A program made the translations under genes and the position numbers. Positions 25,177-34,803 of a DNA stretch of 64,000 nt are shown one piece after another (positions within the stretch are counted from its first letter, which is position 1; each line of letters opens with the position of its first letter). The notes below the pieces were generated by a model. It made no database searches and had not been told where the DNA came from. It worked only from the letters and a program-made list of their open reading frames with translations. Origin of the DNA: Paenibacillus_AB hodogayensis (GTDB lineage: Bacteria; Bacillota; Bacilli; Paenibacillales; NBRC-103111); the NCBI RefSeq assembly GCF_039536325.1, contig NZ_BAAAYO010000008.1, positions 496,001-560,000 on the forward strand, read 5' to 3'.

Positions 25177-26752
25177 ATGCGCTTCGCCATGCCGGGAAAC
25201 GGACGGAGAACGTCGTCCCCCTGCTGCCCGTATCTACCCGGATCGTCGCGCGGTGCCTGGCGGCAATGCTGTAGCATACGGCGAGACCGAGGCCGGTACC
25301 CTGTTCCTTCGTCGTGAAGAACGGCCGTCCGAGCTTCGTCAGATTGTCTTCGCTGATCCCCTCGCCTTCGTCGGCGATGCTCAGCACGACATCCGGGCCT
25401 TCCTCCTCCGTGCGAATCGTCAATGTCCCCCCTGCTCCCATCGCTTCCAGCCCGTTAAGCGAAATGTTCAGAACGAGCTGGCGAATCTCCTTCTCGTCCA
25501 GCGAAACGTCCGGGCATTCGCCGTACTCGATCTGTACATGCTTGCCGGACATGACCGCCTCCGCCTGAATGAGCGGGTAGAGCGAATCGAGCAGCCGGGT
25601 CAGCGACGTCGGACGTATGTCCGACTGTTTGTTTTTGGCGAGCGACAAATACTCGGTAATGATGCTGTTCGCCCGGTCCAGCTCGTCGAGCATCATTTCG
25701 ACGTGCTCCTTGTCCATTCGCCCCCCGGCATTTTGCGACAGCTGCAAAAACCCGCGGATCGTCGTCATCGGATTGCGGATTTCGTGCGCGATGCCGGCCG
25801 CCATTTCGCCGATCAGGTTCAGCTCGGACAGTCTCGTCATCTCCTTCTCGTACCGGACCTTCTCGGTCACGTCCACTATGACCTCCAGCAGGCAGCGGTC
25901 CCCCTCGATATCGATCATCTCCGTCGAAAGCAGACCGTCCCGCCACTCGTTCGACTGGGTCATATATTTGACCTTGACGTTGCGGAGCGCCTTTCCTTCG
26001 TGCAGCGCCTTATGATCCGCCGGATCGAGGCTGAGTTGCAGCAAATTATAGTCGTTGCCGATCGCCTCCTCGCCAAAGCCGGTAAACTGCTTCCAGCTTT
26101 CATTGACGTCAATATAGACGAGATCGGTCGCCCTGCGTATGGAGATAAGGCACGGGCTGGACATGAACATTTTCTTGAAACGTTCCTGCGACTTGCGCAG
26201 CCGGATATTGGACAGCAGCAGGTCTCGCGTCCGCTCCTCGACGATCGTCTCCAGCTTCTCCTTCTGATGCTTCAGCAGCGCATCGGCTTCGGCGAACCGG
26301 CGGTTCGACTCCTCCAGCTCGGTTGCCCGCTTTTGCAGCATATCCCCCTGCTCGATCGTCTTGCGATAATAACGGTGAAGCTCGACGAAGGCTGCCACCT
26401 TCATCCGCAGCAGATCCGGGTCGATCGGCTTGAACAAGTAGTCGATAGAGCCCGCTTTATAGCCGCGGCGCACATGCTCGGTCGACGTGCTGATCGCCGT
26501 CAGGAAGATGACGGGAATATCCTGGCAGCGCTCCCGCTGCTTGATCAATCCGACTGTTTCGAAGCCGTTCAGACCGGGCATCTGGACGTCCATCAAGATA
26601 ACCGCCACGTCGCCGATCTCCTCGAGCAGCAAATAACGAAGCGCATCTTCGCCCGAGCGAAGCGAGATCACTTCGTAATCGGGCGAGCTCAGCACCCCTT
26701 CCAAAGCCAACAGGTTTTCAGGTCTGTCGTCCACCGCCAATATTTTCACCAT
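25175..26752 (-). CDS. response regulator-PAS-histidine kinase hybrid
   Basis: A 525-aa soluble signalling protein. Residues 1-120 are a receiver domain with phospho-acceptor Asp55 (ILMDVQMPG) and conserved KPID lysine. A coiled coil (about 135-185) leads to a PAS domain (about 195-310), then a HisKA domain with the phosphorylatable His in IAHEIRNP and an HATPase domain with N-box VLNISLNGLEAM, DEGEGI and GTGLGLAVCY. An input receiver in front of a kinase suggests it takes phosphate from the upstream hybrid kinase. ATG at 26752 (MVKILAVDD) follows GGGGGG; the upstream extension has no domain. It lies 43 nt after the larger kinase gene. Confidence 0.9.
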   Translation of the reverse strand: MVKILAVDDRPENLLALEGVLSSPDYEVISLRSGEDALRYLLLEEIGDVAVILMDVQMPGLNGFETVGLIKQRERCQDIPVIFLTAISTSTEHVRRGYKAGSIDYLFKPIDPDLLRMKVAAFVELHRYYRKTIEQGDMLQKRATELEESNRRFAEADALLKHQKEKLETIVEERTRDLLLSNIRLRKSQERFKKMFMSSPCLISIRRATDLVYIDVNESWKQFTGFGEEAIGNDYNLLQLSLDPADHKALHEGKALRNVKVKYMTQSNEWRDGLLSTEMIDIEGDRCLLEVIVDVTEKVRYEKEMTRLSELNLIGEMAAGIAHEIRNPMTTIRGFLQLSQNAGGRMDKEHVEMMLDELDRANSIITEYLSLAKNKQSDIRPTSLTRLLDSLYPLIQAEAVMSGKHVQIEYGECPDVSLDEKEIRQLVLNISLNGLEAMGAGGTLTIRTEEEGPDVVLSIADEGEGISEDNLTKLGRPFFTTKEQGTGLGLAVCYSIAARHRATIRVDTGSRGTTFSVRFPAWRSA

Positions 26753-26795
26753 GTCAAAATGCCCCCCAAGTCTAATAAACGCTGATGTCAAGCTT

Positions 26796-29534
26796 TTAAC
26801 CGTGCAGCCAAACCCGCAGCAGCGAGAGCAATTGTTCGTAGCGGACCGGCTTGCTGATGTAGTCGTCGGCTCCCGCCTCAAGGCATTTGTCCCGGTCGGT
26901 CTTCATCGCCTTGGCCGTCAAAGCGATAATCGGCACGTTCCGGTACGGCTCTCCGCTGTTGCGGATCGCCCGTATCGCCTCGTAGCCGTCCATCTGCGGC
27001 ATCATAATATCCATCAGGATCAGATCCACACGCGGATGCCGCTCCAGCATCTTCAGCCCTTCCCGCCCGTTCTCGGCGAACATCACCACCATTCCGTACG
27101 TTTCCAGGACGCCCGTTAAAGCAAAAATATTGCGCATATCGTCGTCGATCAGCAAAATGGTCCGGTTCTTCAGCCGCTTGACCGCCTCCTGTCCAACATC
27201 CGTCCAAGCCGCTCCGCCGGCGGAGGAGTCCGCCCGTCCGGAAGCGGCCGCACTTTCCTCATAGCCGGCCGTCAAGGCGGCGTCGGCAGCGTCCATCTGC
27301 GGGAGCTGAAGCGTAAAGACGCTCCACTCGCCCTCCTTGCTGTCGAGCGAGATCTTGCCGCCGAGCAGCGACGCCAGCTCGCGGCATATCGCCAAACCGA
27401 GGCCGGTGCCGCCGTATTTGCGGCTTGTCGTCCCGTCCGCTTGGCGGAACGATTCGAATATCATCTCCCGCTTGTCGGGCGGGATGCCGATTCCCGTATC
27501 GGCGACGCTGACGGTCAGGACGCCGCCAACGTTCTCCCTGTCGCGGTATTCGAGCGCGCCGCCGGCTTTGGAGACGTGCAGCGAGACGGATACGCCGCCT
27601 TTCTCCGTAAACTTGATCGCATTCGACATCAGATTGCCGATAATTTGCCGCAGCTTCTGGATGTCGTTAACAATCGCCGTTTCGGCCTCCCCCGACGCCA
27701 CATCGATATGCAGGTCAAGCCCCTTCTGGGAGGCAAGCGGCCGGAACTGCCTCTCGATCGTCTCCGCCAGTCCTCCTATGGAAATCGAGTCCGGGACTAT
27801 TTCCGCCTTGCCCGCCTCGATCTTGGATAAATCGAGCAGATCGTTGATCAGTGCGAGCAAGTCGCTTCCGGAACTGTATATCGTCCGCGCATATTCCAAC
27901 TGCTTCGGCGACAGATTGCCCTGCTTGTTGTCCGAGAGCAGTTGGGCCAGCAGCAGCAGGCTGTTCAGCGGCGTCCTCAGCTCGTGCGACACATTGGCAA
28001 GAAACTCGGTTTTGTACCGGGAGCTGAGTTGGGCCTGACGGCTGCTCTCCTCCAGCACCAGACGAATATTTTCCAACTCCTTGTTCCGGCCGTCGGCCTG
28101 GGCGTATTGAAGCTCCAGCCGCTCGTTGAGCGTACGCATTTCCTCCTGCTGCATTTGCAGCTCCTCGGCCTGGGCTTGCAGCTCTTCGGCGTTCAGCTGC
28201 GATTCGGCAAGCAGCTGGCGGATTTGCCGATAGGCCGACGCGCTGTTGAAGGCGATGCCGAGCAGACCGGCGACTTCCTCGAGCAGACGAACCCGCGCCG
28301 GCTCGAACGGTTCATGCGAAGCGAGTTCCAGTACCGCAATCGCTTTTCCATCATACGGGATCGGGGTCAGCAGCAGGTTCGCCGACCCGGTGTCGCCTAA
28401 ACCGGAACTTATGCGGACATGCTTGTCCGGCAAACTCTCCAGCGCGATCGGCTGGTTTTGCAGCACGCATTGGCCGACCAGTCCTTCGCCAATGGCAATC
28501 TTTTCCTGATAGGATGCTTTGCCCTCCCCTGCATACGAAGCCAGCTTCAGCAAACCGACTCCGTCTCCGTTCTCCGACCGGCACCCGTACAGCACCCCAA
28601 AGCCGGCCCCCGTCAATACAGCGATCTGGTCCAGAAACGATTGGGCCAGCGCCGTATCGTCCTGCGCGTTCTGGAACATTGCGGAAAATTCGGCCACTTT
28701 CGTTTTGTGCCAGTTTTGCGCTTCCAGCTGCCGCTGGTACGCCTCGACGCTCTGCGAATGATGATCGAGCGCGGCGGCCATCCGATTGTACGCCCGGGCG
28801 ATGATGCCGAGCTCGTCGTGCACGTCCGCCGCAATGAGCGGAAGCCGGCTCGGCTCGCTGCCCGTTACCCCGTCCATCACGTCCGCGATCCGGCCGAGGC
28901 TGCCGGTTACGCTGCGGAACACCCATACGGCAATAACCGCAGCCACGAGAAAAATGACCACCTCGAAGCCGGCCAGTATGAAGACCATGTTACGGTAGCT
29001 TTCGCGGCTTTGCTCCAACGCCTCCTCGGTGTCGTCCTGATAAATGCTGCTGTACAGATGAATTTTCTCGAACAGCACCGAGCGGAGCGGGGCCAGAGCG
29101 GTGTTGTAATAGTCGAGCGCCTGCTCGCGGCGCCCCGCCTCGTTCAGCCGGATCAGCTGATCAATATCCCGGTTCAGCTCGCTGTAGGCGCTGAAAATCA
29201 TCATTAAAACGTCTTTGTGCTTCCCGTCCGTATCCAGCTCGCCCAGCTCGTTCCAGTAGCGCTCGATCAACAGCCGGCTTTCCGTGATCGTCTTGGCGAG
29301 CTGGACGCTACCGGCCGTGTCGTACTCCATCATGTAAGCGGTTATGCTTCGGTCCAACGTATCGACCTCTCCTCTTAAGGAAGAGGTCATCTTGACGCCG
29401 GCGTAGTTGTCGTTCACAATCCGTTTTACCGTATCGTTCAGTTGATTAAGAAGCATGAGACCTCCGTAAGATAATACGAGCATCAGCGCCAGTACGGTCC
29501 CAAAACCGACATACAGCTTCATTCTGAATCTCAC
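26796..29534 (-). CDS. membrane hybrid sensor histidine kinase (HAMP-GAF-HisKA-HATPase-REC)
   Basis: A 912-aa sensor. A membrane helix at about 6-28, a four-helix-bundle periplasmic-type region to about 180, a second helix at about 183-205, a HAMP domain, a GAF domain (about 295-435), a Glu/Gln-rich coiled coil (about 440-500), HisKA with SHELRTPLNS, HATPase with NLMSNAIKFTEKGG and DTGIGI, and a C-terminal receiver with LILMDIMMP. The start is GTG at 29534, with a run of G (AGGGGGGG) about 11 nt upstream; ATG at 29522 is the alternative. A copy of the inverted-repeat element lies just upstream. Confidence 0.88.
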   Translation of the reverse strand: MRFRMKLYVGFGTVLALMLVLSYGGLMLLNQLNDTVKRIVNDNYAGVKMTSSLRGEVDTLDRSITAYMMEYDTAGSVQLAKTITESRLLIERYWNELGELDTDGKHKDVLMMIFSAYSELNRDIDQLIRLNEAGRREQALDYYNTALAPLRSVLFEKIHLYSSIYQDDTEEALEQSRESYRNMVFILAGFEVVIFLVAAVIAVWVFRSVTGSLGRIADVMDGVTGSEPSRLPLIAADVHDELGIIARAYNRMAAALDHHSQSVEAYQRQLEAQNWHKTKVAEFSAMFQNAQDDTALAQSFLDQIAVLTGAGFGVLYGCRSENGDGVGLLKLASYAGEGKASYQEKIAIGEGLVGQCVLQNQPIALESLPDKHVRISSGLGDTGSANLLLTPIPYDGKAIAVLELASHEPFEPARVRLLEEVAGLLGIAFNSASAYRQIRQLLAESQLNAEELQAQAEELQMQQEEMRTLNERLELQYAQADGRNKELENIRLVLEESSRQAQLSSRYKTEFLANVSHELRTPLNSLLLLAQLLSDNKQGNLSPKQLEYARTIYSSGSDLLALINDLLDLSKIEAGKAEIVPDSISIGGLAETIERQFRPLASQKGLDLHIDVASGEAETAIVNDIQKLRQIIGNLMSNAIKFTEKGGVSVSLHVSKAGGALEYRDRENVGGVLTVSVADTGIGIPPDKREMIFESFRQADGTTSRKYGGTGLGLAICRELASLLGGKISLDSKEGEWSVFTLQLPQMDAADAALTAGYEESAAASGRADSSAGGAAWTDVGQEAVKRLKNRTILLIDDDMRNIFALTGVLETYGMVVMFAENGREGLKMLERHPRVDLILMDIMMPQMDGYEAIRAIRNSGEPYRNVPIIALTAKAMKTDRDKCLEAGADDYISKPVRYEQLLSLLRVWLHG

Positions 29535-29576
29535 GTCCGCTTCAGCCCCCCCTCGTTCAAGGTCCGCTTTGTACCT

Positions 29577-29647
29577 GTACAAAGTCGGAGCTACTCTTGC
29601 GTATCCGGGAACATTCCAAGGATACCGTTTAAGGTCTGTCTTTGTAC
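29577..29647. repeat. inverted-repeat element, copy B
   Basis: A 71-bp unit with 13-bp imperfect terminal inverted repeats (GTACAAAGTCGGA/TCTGTCTTTGTAC; two mismatches) and the core GGATACCGTTTAAGG shared with copy C and, in the opposite orientation, copy A2. An inner inverted repeat CGGATAC/GTATCC is present. Its left edge carries the same CTTTGTACCTGTACAAAG palindrome seen at the A1/A2 junction. It starts 43 nt before the GTG of the hybrid kinase gene. Confidence 0.75.
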
Positions 29648-29726
29648 TAGTTGTATATTCTGGGAGGATGAAATCTTTTCCTTTCGGTCTGTAAAAATAT
29701 CGTGCGTTATGCACGTTCGGAAATGC

Positions 29727-29757
29727 CAAAAAGCCCGTGCCGGCAGGGCACGGGCTT
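29727..29757 (-). terminator. intrinsic terminator of the Ca2+ ATPase gene
   Basis: Minus-strand AAGCCCGTGC-CCTGCCG-GCACGGGCTT forms a 10-bp stem followed by TTT, 28 nt after the ATPase stop codon. Confidence 0.8.
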
Positions 29758-29784
29758 GGATTGATGCGGTTTTGCAAAAGCGGT

Positions 29785-32574
29785 TTAACGCGTTGCCGGC
29801 TTCGAGCCGTAGCCGCCGCCGATCAGCTTGCGACGCTTACGGCGCTGCGTCGTCAGGACGCTACCGAAGCCCATCAGGAACGTCGGGATGCCGGCAAAGA
29901 ACAGCGTAATCACCCATTCCTTCCACCCGAGCGGCACCGTCTTGAAAATCGGCTGCAGCGGTTCTACATACATGACGGCCAGCATCAGCGCCAGCGAAGA
30001 CAGTACGGCAAGCACCAAATATTTGTTTTGCAGCGGATTGCGGTGAAAGATCGAGCGCGAGCTGCGGCAATCGAAGACATGAATGAGTTGAGCCATGACG
30101 AGCGTCGCGAACGCTACCGACTGGGCTTTCATGAGACCGGCGGCGCTGTCCGGGTTTTCCCTCAGCATAAGCCAGAAGGCGACCAGCGTGCTTATGCCGA
30201 TCAACAGGCCGCGGCTGACGATCTTCCAGCCGAGCCGGCGAGCAAATATGTTTTCTTTGGCGCCGCGCGGCTTTTGCTGCATCAAATCTTTCTCCGGCTG
30301 GTCGACGCCGAGCGCCATCGCGGGCAAGCCGTCGGTGACCAGGTTTACCCACAAAATCTGGATCGGGATGAGCGGCAGCGGCATCCCCATCATCATCGCC
30401 AAAAACATCGTCATGATTTCTCCGACATTGGACGCGAGCAGGTAACGGATAAATTTGCGGATATTTTCGTAAATGCCCCGGCCTTCCTCGATCGCCGATA
30501 CGATTGTGGCGAAGTTGTCATCGCTTAAGATAAGCGCGGACGCCTCTTTGGTAACGTCGGTTCCGGTCTGCCCCATCGAGATGCCGATGTCCGCCGCTTT
30601 GATGGCTGGAGCATCATTGACGCCGTCCCCGGTCATCGCTACGACATGCCCCTGGCGCTGCAGCGATTTGACGATCCGCAGCTTGTGCTCGGGCGAGACG
30701 CGGGCGTACACGTACACCTGATCGGACTTCTGGTCCAATTCCTCTTCGGATAACGCGGATATTTGAGCCCCGGACATCGTTAGCCCGTTCTGGGGAATCA
30801 TGCCGAGCTGGCGGGCGATCGCTTCCGCCGTCGTCTGGTGATCCCCGGTGATCATCACTGTCTTGATGCCTGCCCTGCGGCATGTCTGGATCGCGTCCCG
30901 CACTTCCTTGCGCGGAGGATCGATCATACCGGTAAGGCCGACGAAGACGAGCTGGCTTTCGAGCGTATGCGGCGTATCGTCGCGGTCGGTCGTCTTCAGC
31001 TCCTTGTAGGCCAAGCCCAGCACGCGCAGCGCGGAACGCGCCATGCCTTCGTTGGCCGCAACCACTTTTTGTTTCAAGGAGGGCGTGAACGGAATCACTT
31101 TCCCGTCCCACAGCACATAGGCGCATTTTTCCAGCACCACGTCCGGCGCTCCCTTGGTGAATAGCAGCCGCCCCCCTTGATGCTGCATGAGCACCGACAT
31201 CCGCTTGCGGTCGGAATCGAACGGCAGCTCGCCCTTGCGCTCGTACAAGCCTTCCAGAGACTGCCGCGTAATGCCCGCCTTCGCGCCCAGTACGACAAGC
31301 GCTCCCTCCGTCGGGTCTCCCTTGATCGAGAATACCGGCTTCGGCTGGCTTTTGCTCCCTTTGCGCTTCGACTGGTCCGCTATTTCTTCGTGCAGCACCG
31401 CGTTGTTGCACAGTACGCCGATCTGCAGCAGCCGGCGCAGCGTCTGATTTTGGCGCAGGTCGACCAGCGCTCCGTTGCTCGTAATCTGCCCGGCCGGCTC
31501 ATAGCCGTCGCCGGTCACCTCCAGGACGTCCCCGCCCAGCCACACATGGGTCACCGTCATCTTGTTCTGCGTCAGCGTTCCCGTCTTATCCGAGCATATG
31601 ACCGATGCGCAGCCGAGCGTCTCGACCGACGGCAGCTTGCGCACGATGGCCTTGCGTTTGATCATTCGCTGCACGCCCAGCGCCAGCGCGATCGTCACGA
31701 TAGCGGGCAGCCCTTCGGGGATGGCGGCCACCGCCAGGCTGACGCCGGCCAGAAACATCGCATAAGGCGGCTGTCCGTGCAAAATTCCGGCGACGACGAC
31801 CATAATCGTAAGTCCGATCGCCACCGCGATGAGCACTTTGCCGAGCTGCTCCAGCCGATGCTGGAGCGGAGTCTCCATCGCTTCGGTATTCTGGATCAGA
31901 TCGGCTATTTTGCCCATCTCCGTCGCCATACCGGTGCGCACGACAATGCCTCTGGCCGTTCCGCGCGTCACCATCGTGCCCATAAATCCAAGGTTTTTCT
32001 GATCGCCGAGCGCCACCTCCGCTTGCGGCAGCGAATCGGTATGCTTGCCGACGGGTACCGATTCGCCGGTCAGCGCGGATTCTTCCACATAGAGGCTGTT
32101 CGCTTCGATCCAGCGCAGATCCGCGGGAATCCGGTCCCCGCTTTCGATCAGAACAACGTCCCCGACCGCCAGCTCCTTGGCCGGAATATGGACGACCTGC
32201 CCGTCGCGGATCGTCTTGGCCGTCGGAGCGGACAGCTCCTTGAGCGCGCGCAGCGACCGTTCCGCGCGGAACTCCTGAACGAATCCGAGTATGCCGTTCA
32301 TCACGATAATCGCCACGATCGTAATCGCATCCAAATATTCGCCCAGCAAACCCGATATGAGCGTAGCGGCCATCAGCACAAGCACCATAAAATCTTTGAA
32401 CTGGTTCAAAAACAGGGCGATCAGCGACACGCTCCGCTTCTCCGTCAGCTCATTGTCGCCGTCGCGCTGCCGACGGGCTTTGGCCTCGTCCCACGTGAGA
32501 CCCTGGGCCGGTACGACATCGTGAGCCCGGGCCGTCTCCGCCGCATCCAACTGGTACCACATCTTCTGTTCCAC
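29785..32574 (-). CDS. calcium-translocating P-type ATPase, SERCA type
   Basis: A 929-aa P2A-type cation pump resembling Bacillus YloB, exporting Ca2+ at the cost of ATP. The phosphorylation motif SDKTGTLTQNK is near residue 335, the actuator motif LTGES near 180, PEGLPA in the fourth membrane helix near 305, the GDGVNDAPA hinge near 625, and the C-terminal cation ATPase helices follow. The start is GTG at 32574 with GGGAGGG 9 nt upstream; ATG at 32562 is an alternative. In B. subtilis yloB lies between yloA (rqcH) and yloC (yicC). Here it is divergent from rqcH and 20 kb from yicC. Confidence 0.94.
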   Translation of the reverse strand: MEQKMWYQLDAAETARAHDVVPAQGLTWDEAKARRQRDGDNELTEKRSVSLIALFLNQFKDFMVLVLMAATLISGLLGEYLDAITIVAIIVMNGILGFVQEFRAERSLRALKELSAPTAKTIRDGQVVHIPAKELAVGDVVLIESGDRIPADLRWIEANSLYVEESALTGESVPVGKHTDSLPQAEVALGDQKNLGFMGTMVTRGTARGIVVRTGMATEMGKIADLIQNTEAMETPLQHRLEQLGKVLIAVAIGLTIMVVVAGILHGQPPYAMFLAGVSLAVAAIPEGLPAIVTIALALGVQRMIKRKAIVRKLPSVETLGCASVICSDKTGTLTQNKMTVTHVWLGGDVLEVTGDGYEPAGQITSNGALVDLRQNQTLRRLLQIGVLCNNAVLHEEIADQSKRKGSKSQPKPVFSIKGDPTEGALVVLGAKAGITRQSLEGLYERKGELPFDSDRKRMSVLMQHQGGRLLFTKGAPDVVLEKCAYVLWDGKVIPFTPSLKQKVVAANEGMARSALRVLGLAYKELKTTDRDDTPHTLESQLVFVGLTGMIDPPRKEVRDAIQTCRRAGIKTVMITGDHQTTAEAIARQLGMIPQNGLTMSGAQISALSEEELDQKSDQVYVYARVSPEHKLRIVKSLQRQGHVVAMTGDGVNDAPAIKAADIGISMGQTGTDVTKEASALILSDDNFATIVSAIEEGRGIYENIRKFIRYLLASNVGEIMTMFLAMMMGMPLPLIPIQILWVNLVTDGLPAMALGVDQPEKDLMQQKPRGAKENIFARRLGWKIVSRGLLIGISTLVAFWLMLRENPDSAAGLMKAQSVAFATLVMAQLIHVFDCRSSRSIFHRNPLQNKYLVLAVLSSLALMLAVMYVEPLQPIFKTVPLGWKEWVITLFFAGIPTFLMGFGSVLTTQRRKRRKLIGGGYGSKPATR

Positions 32575-32772
32575 GCACTTTTCCCTCCCGAAGCGCTGAA
32601 TTGTACACGCCCACTCAAGGTAAATGTATGCAGACAAGCCGCGAAATAGCACAACGCCCGTCAGCAAAGGCGGATTTTCCCCCCGCCTAGTCGCCAAAAA
32701 CGGTTATAACGAATGCTGCCGTCTCCGCGCAGATGGCGCCGGCGGGCGATTTGTGGCATGATAGGAGAAGCC

Positions 32773-32793
32773 GGCTGCCGGTTCCCGGCAGCC
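32773..32793. other. perfect hairpin in the rqcH leader
   Basis: GGCTGCCGG-TTC-CCGGCAGCC is a perfect 9-bp stem with a 3-nt loop, 46 nt before the rqcH start. It lacks a U-tract. It may shape the leader mRNA; function unknown. Confidence 0.45.
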
Positions 32794-32839
32794 TGAACAC
32801 GCAGGAAGCTTACTTGCAGGAAAGGGAGTTGGATTCGTC

Positions 32840-34597
32840 ATGTCATTGGACGGTCTCGTCGTCCGCGCTATCGCAAGCGAGCTTGCGCTCTGCGCGGGCG
32901 GACGAATCAATAAAATTACGCAGCCCTCGCGCAGCGATATCGTGCTGCAAATCCGCGCCCAGGGACAAAACCGCAAACTGCTTCTGTCGGCCAACCCGAC
33001 TTACCCGCGGGCGCATTTTACCGAAGCGCAATTTACAAACCCGATCGAAGCGCCCATGTTCTGCATGCTGATGCGCAAGCATTGCGAAGGCGCCGTTATC
33101 GAGCGGGTGACGCAGGTCGGCCTGGAACGGGTGCTGCATATCGACGTCAGACAGCGCGACGAGATCGGCGACGTCAGCGCCAAGCGGATCGTCATCGAGA
33201 TTATGGGGCGGCATAGCAACATTATTTTGCTCGATCCCCAGACCGGTACGATTCTGGACGGCATTCAGCACGTGACGCCGGCGATCAGCCATTACCGGAT
33301 CGTCATGCCCGGCAGCTCGTACACGTCCCCTCCGGAGCAGGGCAAGTCGAATCCTCTGGAGACGAGCGAAGCCGCCTTTATGGAAGCGACCGGCGGGGAG
33401 ACGGAAGCCGATGCGCCGGCTTGGCAGCGGCTCGTTGGCCGGTTCAGCGGCTTAAGCCCGCTGGCGGCCAAAGAAATCGCCCGCCGCGGCGGCGCTGCCG
33501 CGGATACGACTGCCGGGGAGGCGAATTGGAGCGGTTTATGGGACGCGTTCCGGCAGACGATGGAGGCGGTTGCCGCCAATCGGTACACCGCGTCGATCGT
33601 GGAGGACGCTGCCACGGGCAAGACGTATTTCTCCGTCATCGAGCTGACGCACATCGATGGTCCGGTCAGCCGTTTCGATTCGGCCAGCGAATGTTTGGAG
33701 GCGTACTACGGCGACAAAGCGGAACGCGACACGGTCAAGCAAAGAGCTTCCGATCTGATCCGCTTCGTGCAGAACGAGCGCAACAAAAACGCCAAAAAGC
33801 TGGAGAAGCTGAAGGAAACGGTCGAGGAAGCGAAGGAGGCGGACGAATACCGCATGCTCGGCGAGCTGCTGACCGCCTCCCTGCACAACATGAGCAAGGG
33901 CGACAAATCGATCGAGGTCGTCAATTATTACGACGAAGAGCAGCGGCCGGTACGAATCGAGCTGGATCCGCAGCTGACCCCGTCGGAGAACGCGCAGCGC
34001 TATTTCAAAAAATACGCCAAGCTGCGCAACAGCCTGGAAGCGGTCAAGGAGCAGATCGAATCCACCTTGACGGAGCTTGGGTATATGGAAACGCTGCTGG
34101 CCCAATTGGGCAGAGCCGCGCTCGCCGACATCGAGGGCATCCGCGACGAGCTGGTCGAGCAGGGCTACCTCCGCGAGCGGGGCGGCAAAAAAAACGCCAA
34201 GAAAAAGAAAAACGACAAGCCGCTTCTCACCTGCTATACGTCGGCTGAAGGCATCCCGATCTATGTCGGCAAAAACAACATCCAGAACGAATATTTGACC
34301 GGCCGGGTCGCCCAGCCGAACGATACGTGGCTGCATACGAAAGATATCCCCGGCTCGCACGTCGTGATCCGCTCCGACCGCTTCGGGGAGGAAACGCTGC
34401 AAGAGGCCGCGATGCTGGCCGCGTACTACAGCCAGGCCAAGTCGTCCAGCCAGGTGCCGGTCGACTACACGCTGATCCGCTATGTCCGCAAACCGAACGG
34501 GGCCAAACCGGGCTTCGTCATTTACGACAAACAGAAGACCCTCTATATGACTCCCGACGAGGACGCGATCAAGGCGCTGCCGTTGTCGGTCAAGTAG
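32840..34597 (+). CDS. rqcH: ribosome quality control protein RqcH (NFACT/Rqc2 homologue)
   Basis: RqcH binds obstructed 50S-peptidyl-tRNA complexes and recruits tRNA-Ala to add C-terminal alanine tails. The 585-aa protein has the NFACT-N domain (MSLDGLVVRAIASEL, then IVIEIMGRHSNIILL near 120), a long central coiled coil (about 280-430), a Lys-rich hinge (GGKKNAKKKKNDK), and the NFACT-R domain (NDTWLHTKDIPGSHVVIRS near 493). AAAGGGAG precedes the ATG by 11 nt. A terminator follows. It was once annotated as a fibronectin-binding protein in many genomes. Confidence 0.95.
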   Translation: MSLDGLVVRAIASELALCAGGRINKITQPSRSDIVLQIRAQGQNRKLLLSANPTYPRAHFTEAQFTNPIEAPMFCMLMRKHCEGAVIERVTQVGLERVLHIDVRQRDEIGDVSAKRIVIEIMGRHSNIILLDPQTGTILDGIQHVTPAISHYRIVMPGSSYTSPPEQGKSNPLETSEAAFMEATGGETEADAPAWQRLVGRFSGLSPLAAKEIARRGGAAADTTAGEANWSGLWDAFRQTMEAVAANRYTASIVEDAATGKTYFSVIELTHIDGPVSRFDSASECLEAYYGDKAERDTVKQRASDLIRFVQNERNKNAKKLEKLKETVEEAKEADEYRMLGELLTASLHNMSKGDKSIEVVNYYDEEQRPVRIELDPQLTPSENAQRYFKKYAKLRNSLEAVKEQIESTLTELGYMETLLAQLGRAALADIEGIRDELVEQGYLRERGGKKNAKKKKNDKPLLTCYTSAEGIPIYVGKNNIQNEYLTGRVAQPNDTWLHTKDIPGSHVVIRSDRFGEETLQEAAMLAAYYSQAKSSSQVPVDYTLIRYVRKPNGAKPGFVIYDKQKTLYMTPDEDAIKALPLSVK

Positions 34598-34610
34598 AAT
34601 ACGAAATCGA

Positions 34611-34645
34611 CAAGGGCGCATGCTGCCGTGCATGCGCCCTTATTG
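34611..34645 (+). terminator. intrinsic terminator of rqcH
   Basis: AAGGGCGCATG (34612-34622) pairs with CATGCGCCCTT (34631-34641), an 11-bp stem with an 8-nt loop, followed by ATT. It begins 14 nt after the rqcH stop. Confidence 0.75.
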
Positions 34646-34760
34646 GCGTTGCGCATCTTTCCGATCGGGTGCCTGCCCCTCCTTCCGTCTGCCTCCGCTC
34701 CGATCTTCCTCCATCCTCATGTTTCCATTTCCCCTTCGACCCGAGACGCCTAGGGCAATA

Positions 34761-34797
34761 AACAATATTCACGACCGATGAACAATGCTTACGATCG
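34761..34797 (+). promoter_or_regulatory. direct repeats, probable AraC-family operator
   Basis: AACAATATTCACGACCG (34761-34777) and AACAATGCTTACGATCG (34781-34797) are direct repeats 20 bp apart with 13 of 17 bases identical. They lie immediately upstream of a promoter candidate for the ABC permease operon, where an AraC-type activator would bind. The membrane AraC protein encoded at the end of this operon (38652-40847) is the obvious candidate ligand. Confidence 0.55.
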
Positions 34798-34803
34798 CGG
34801 GAA

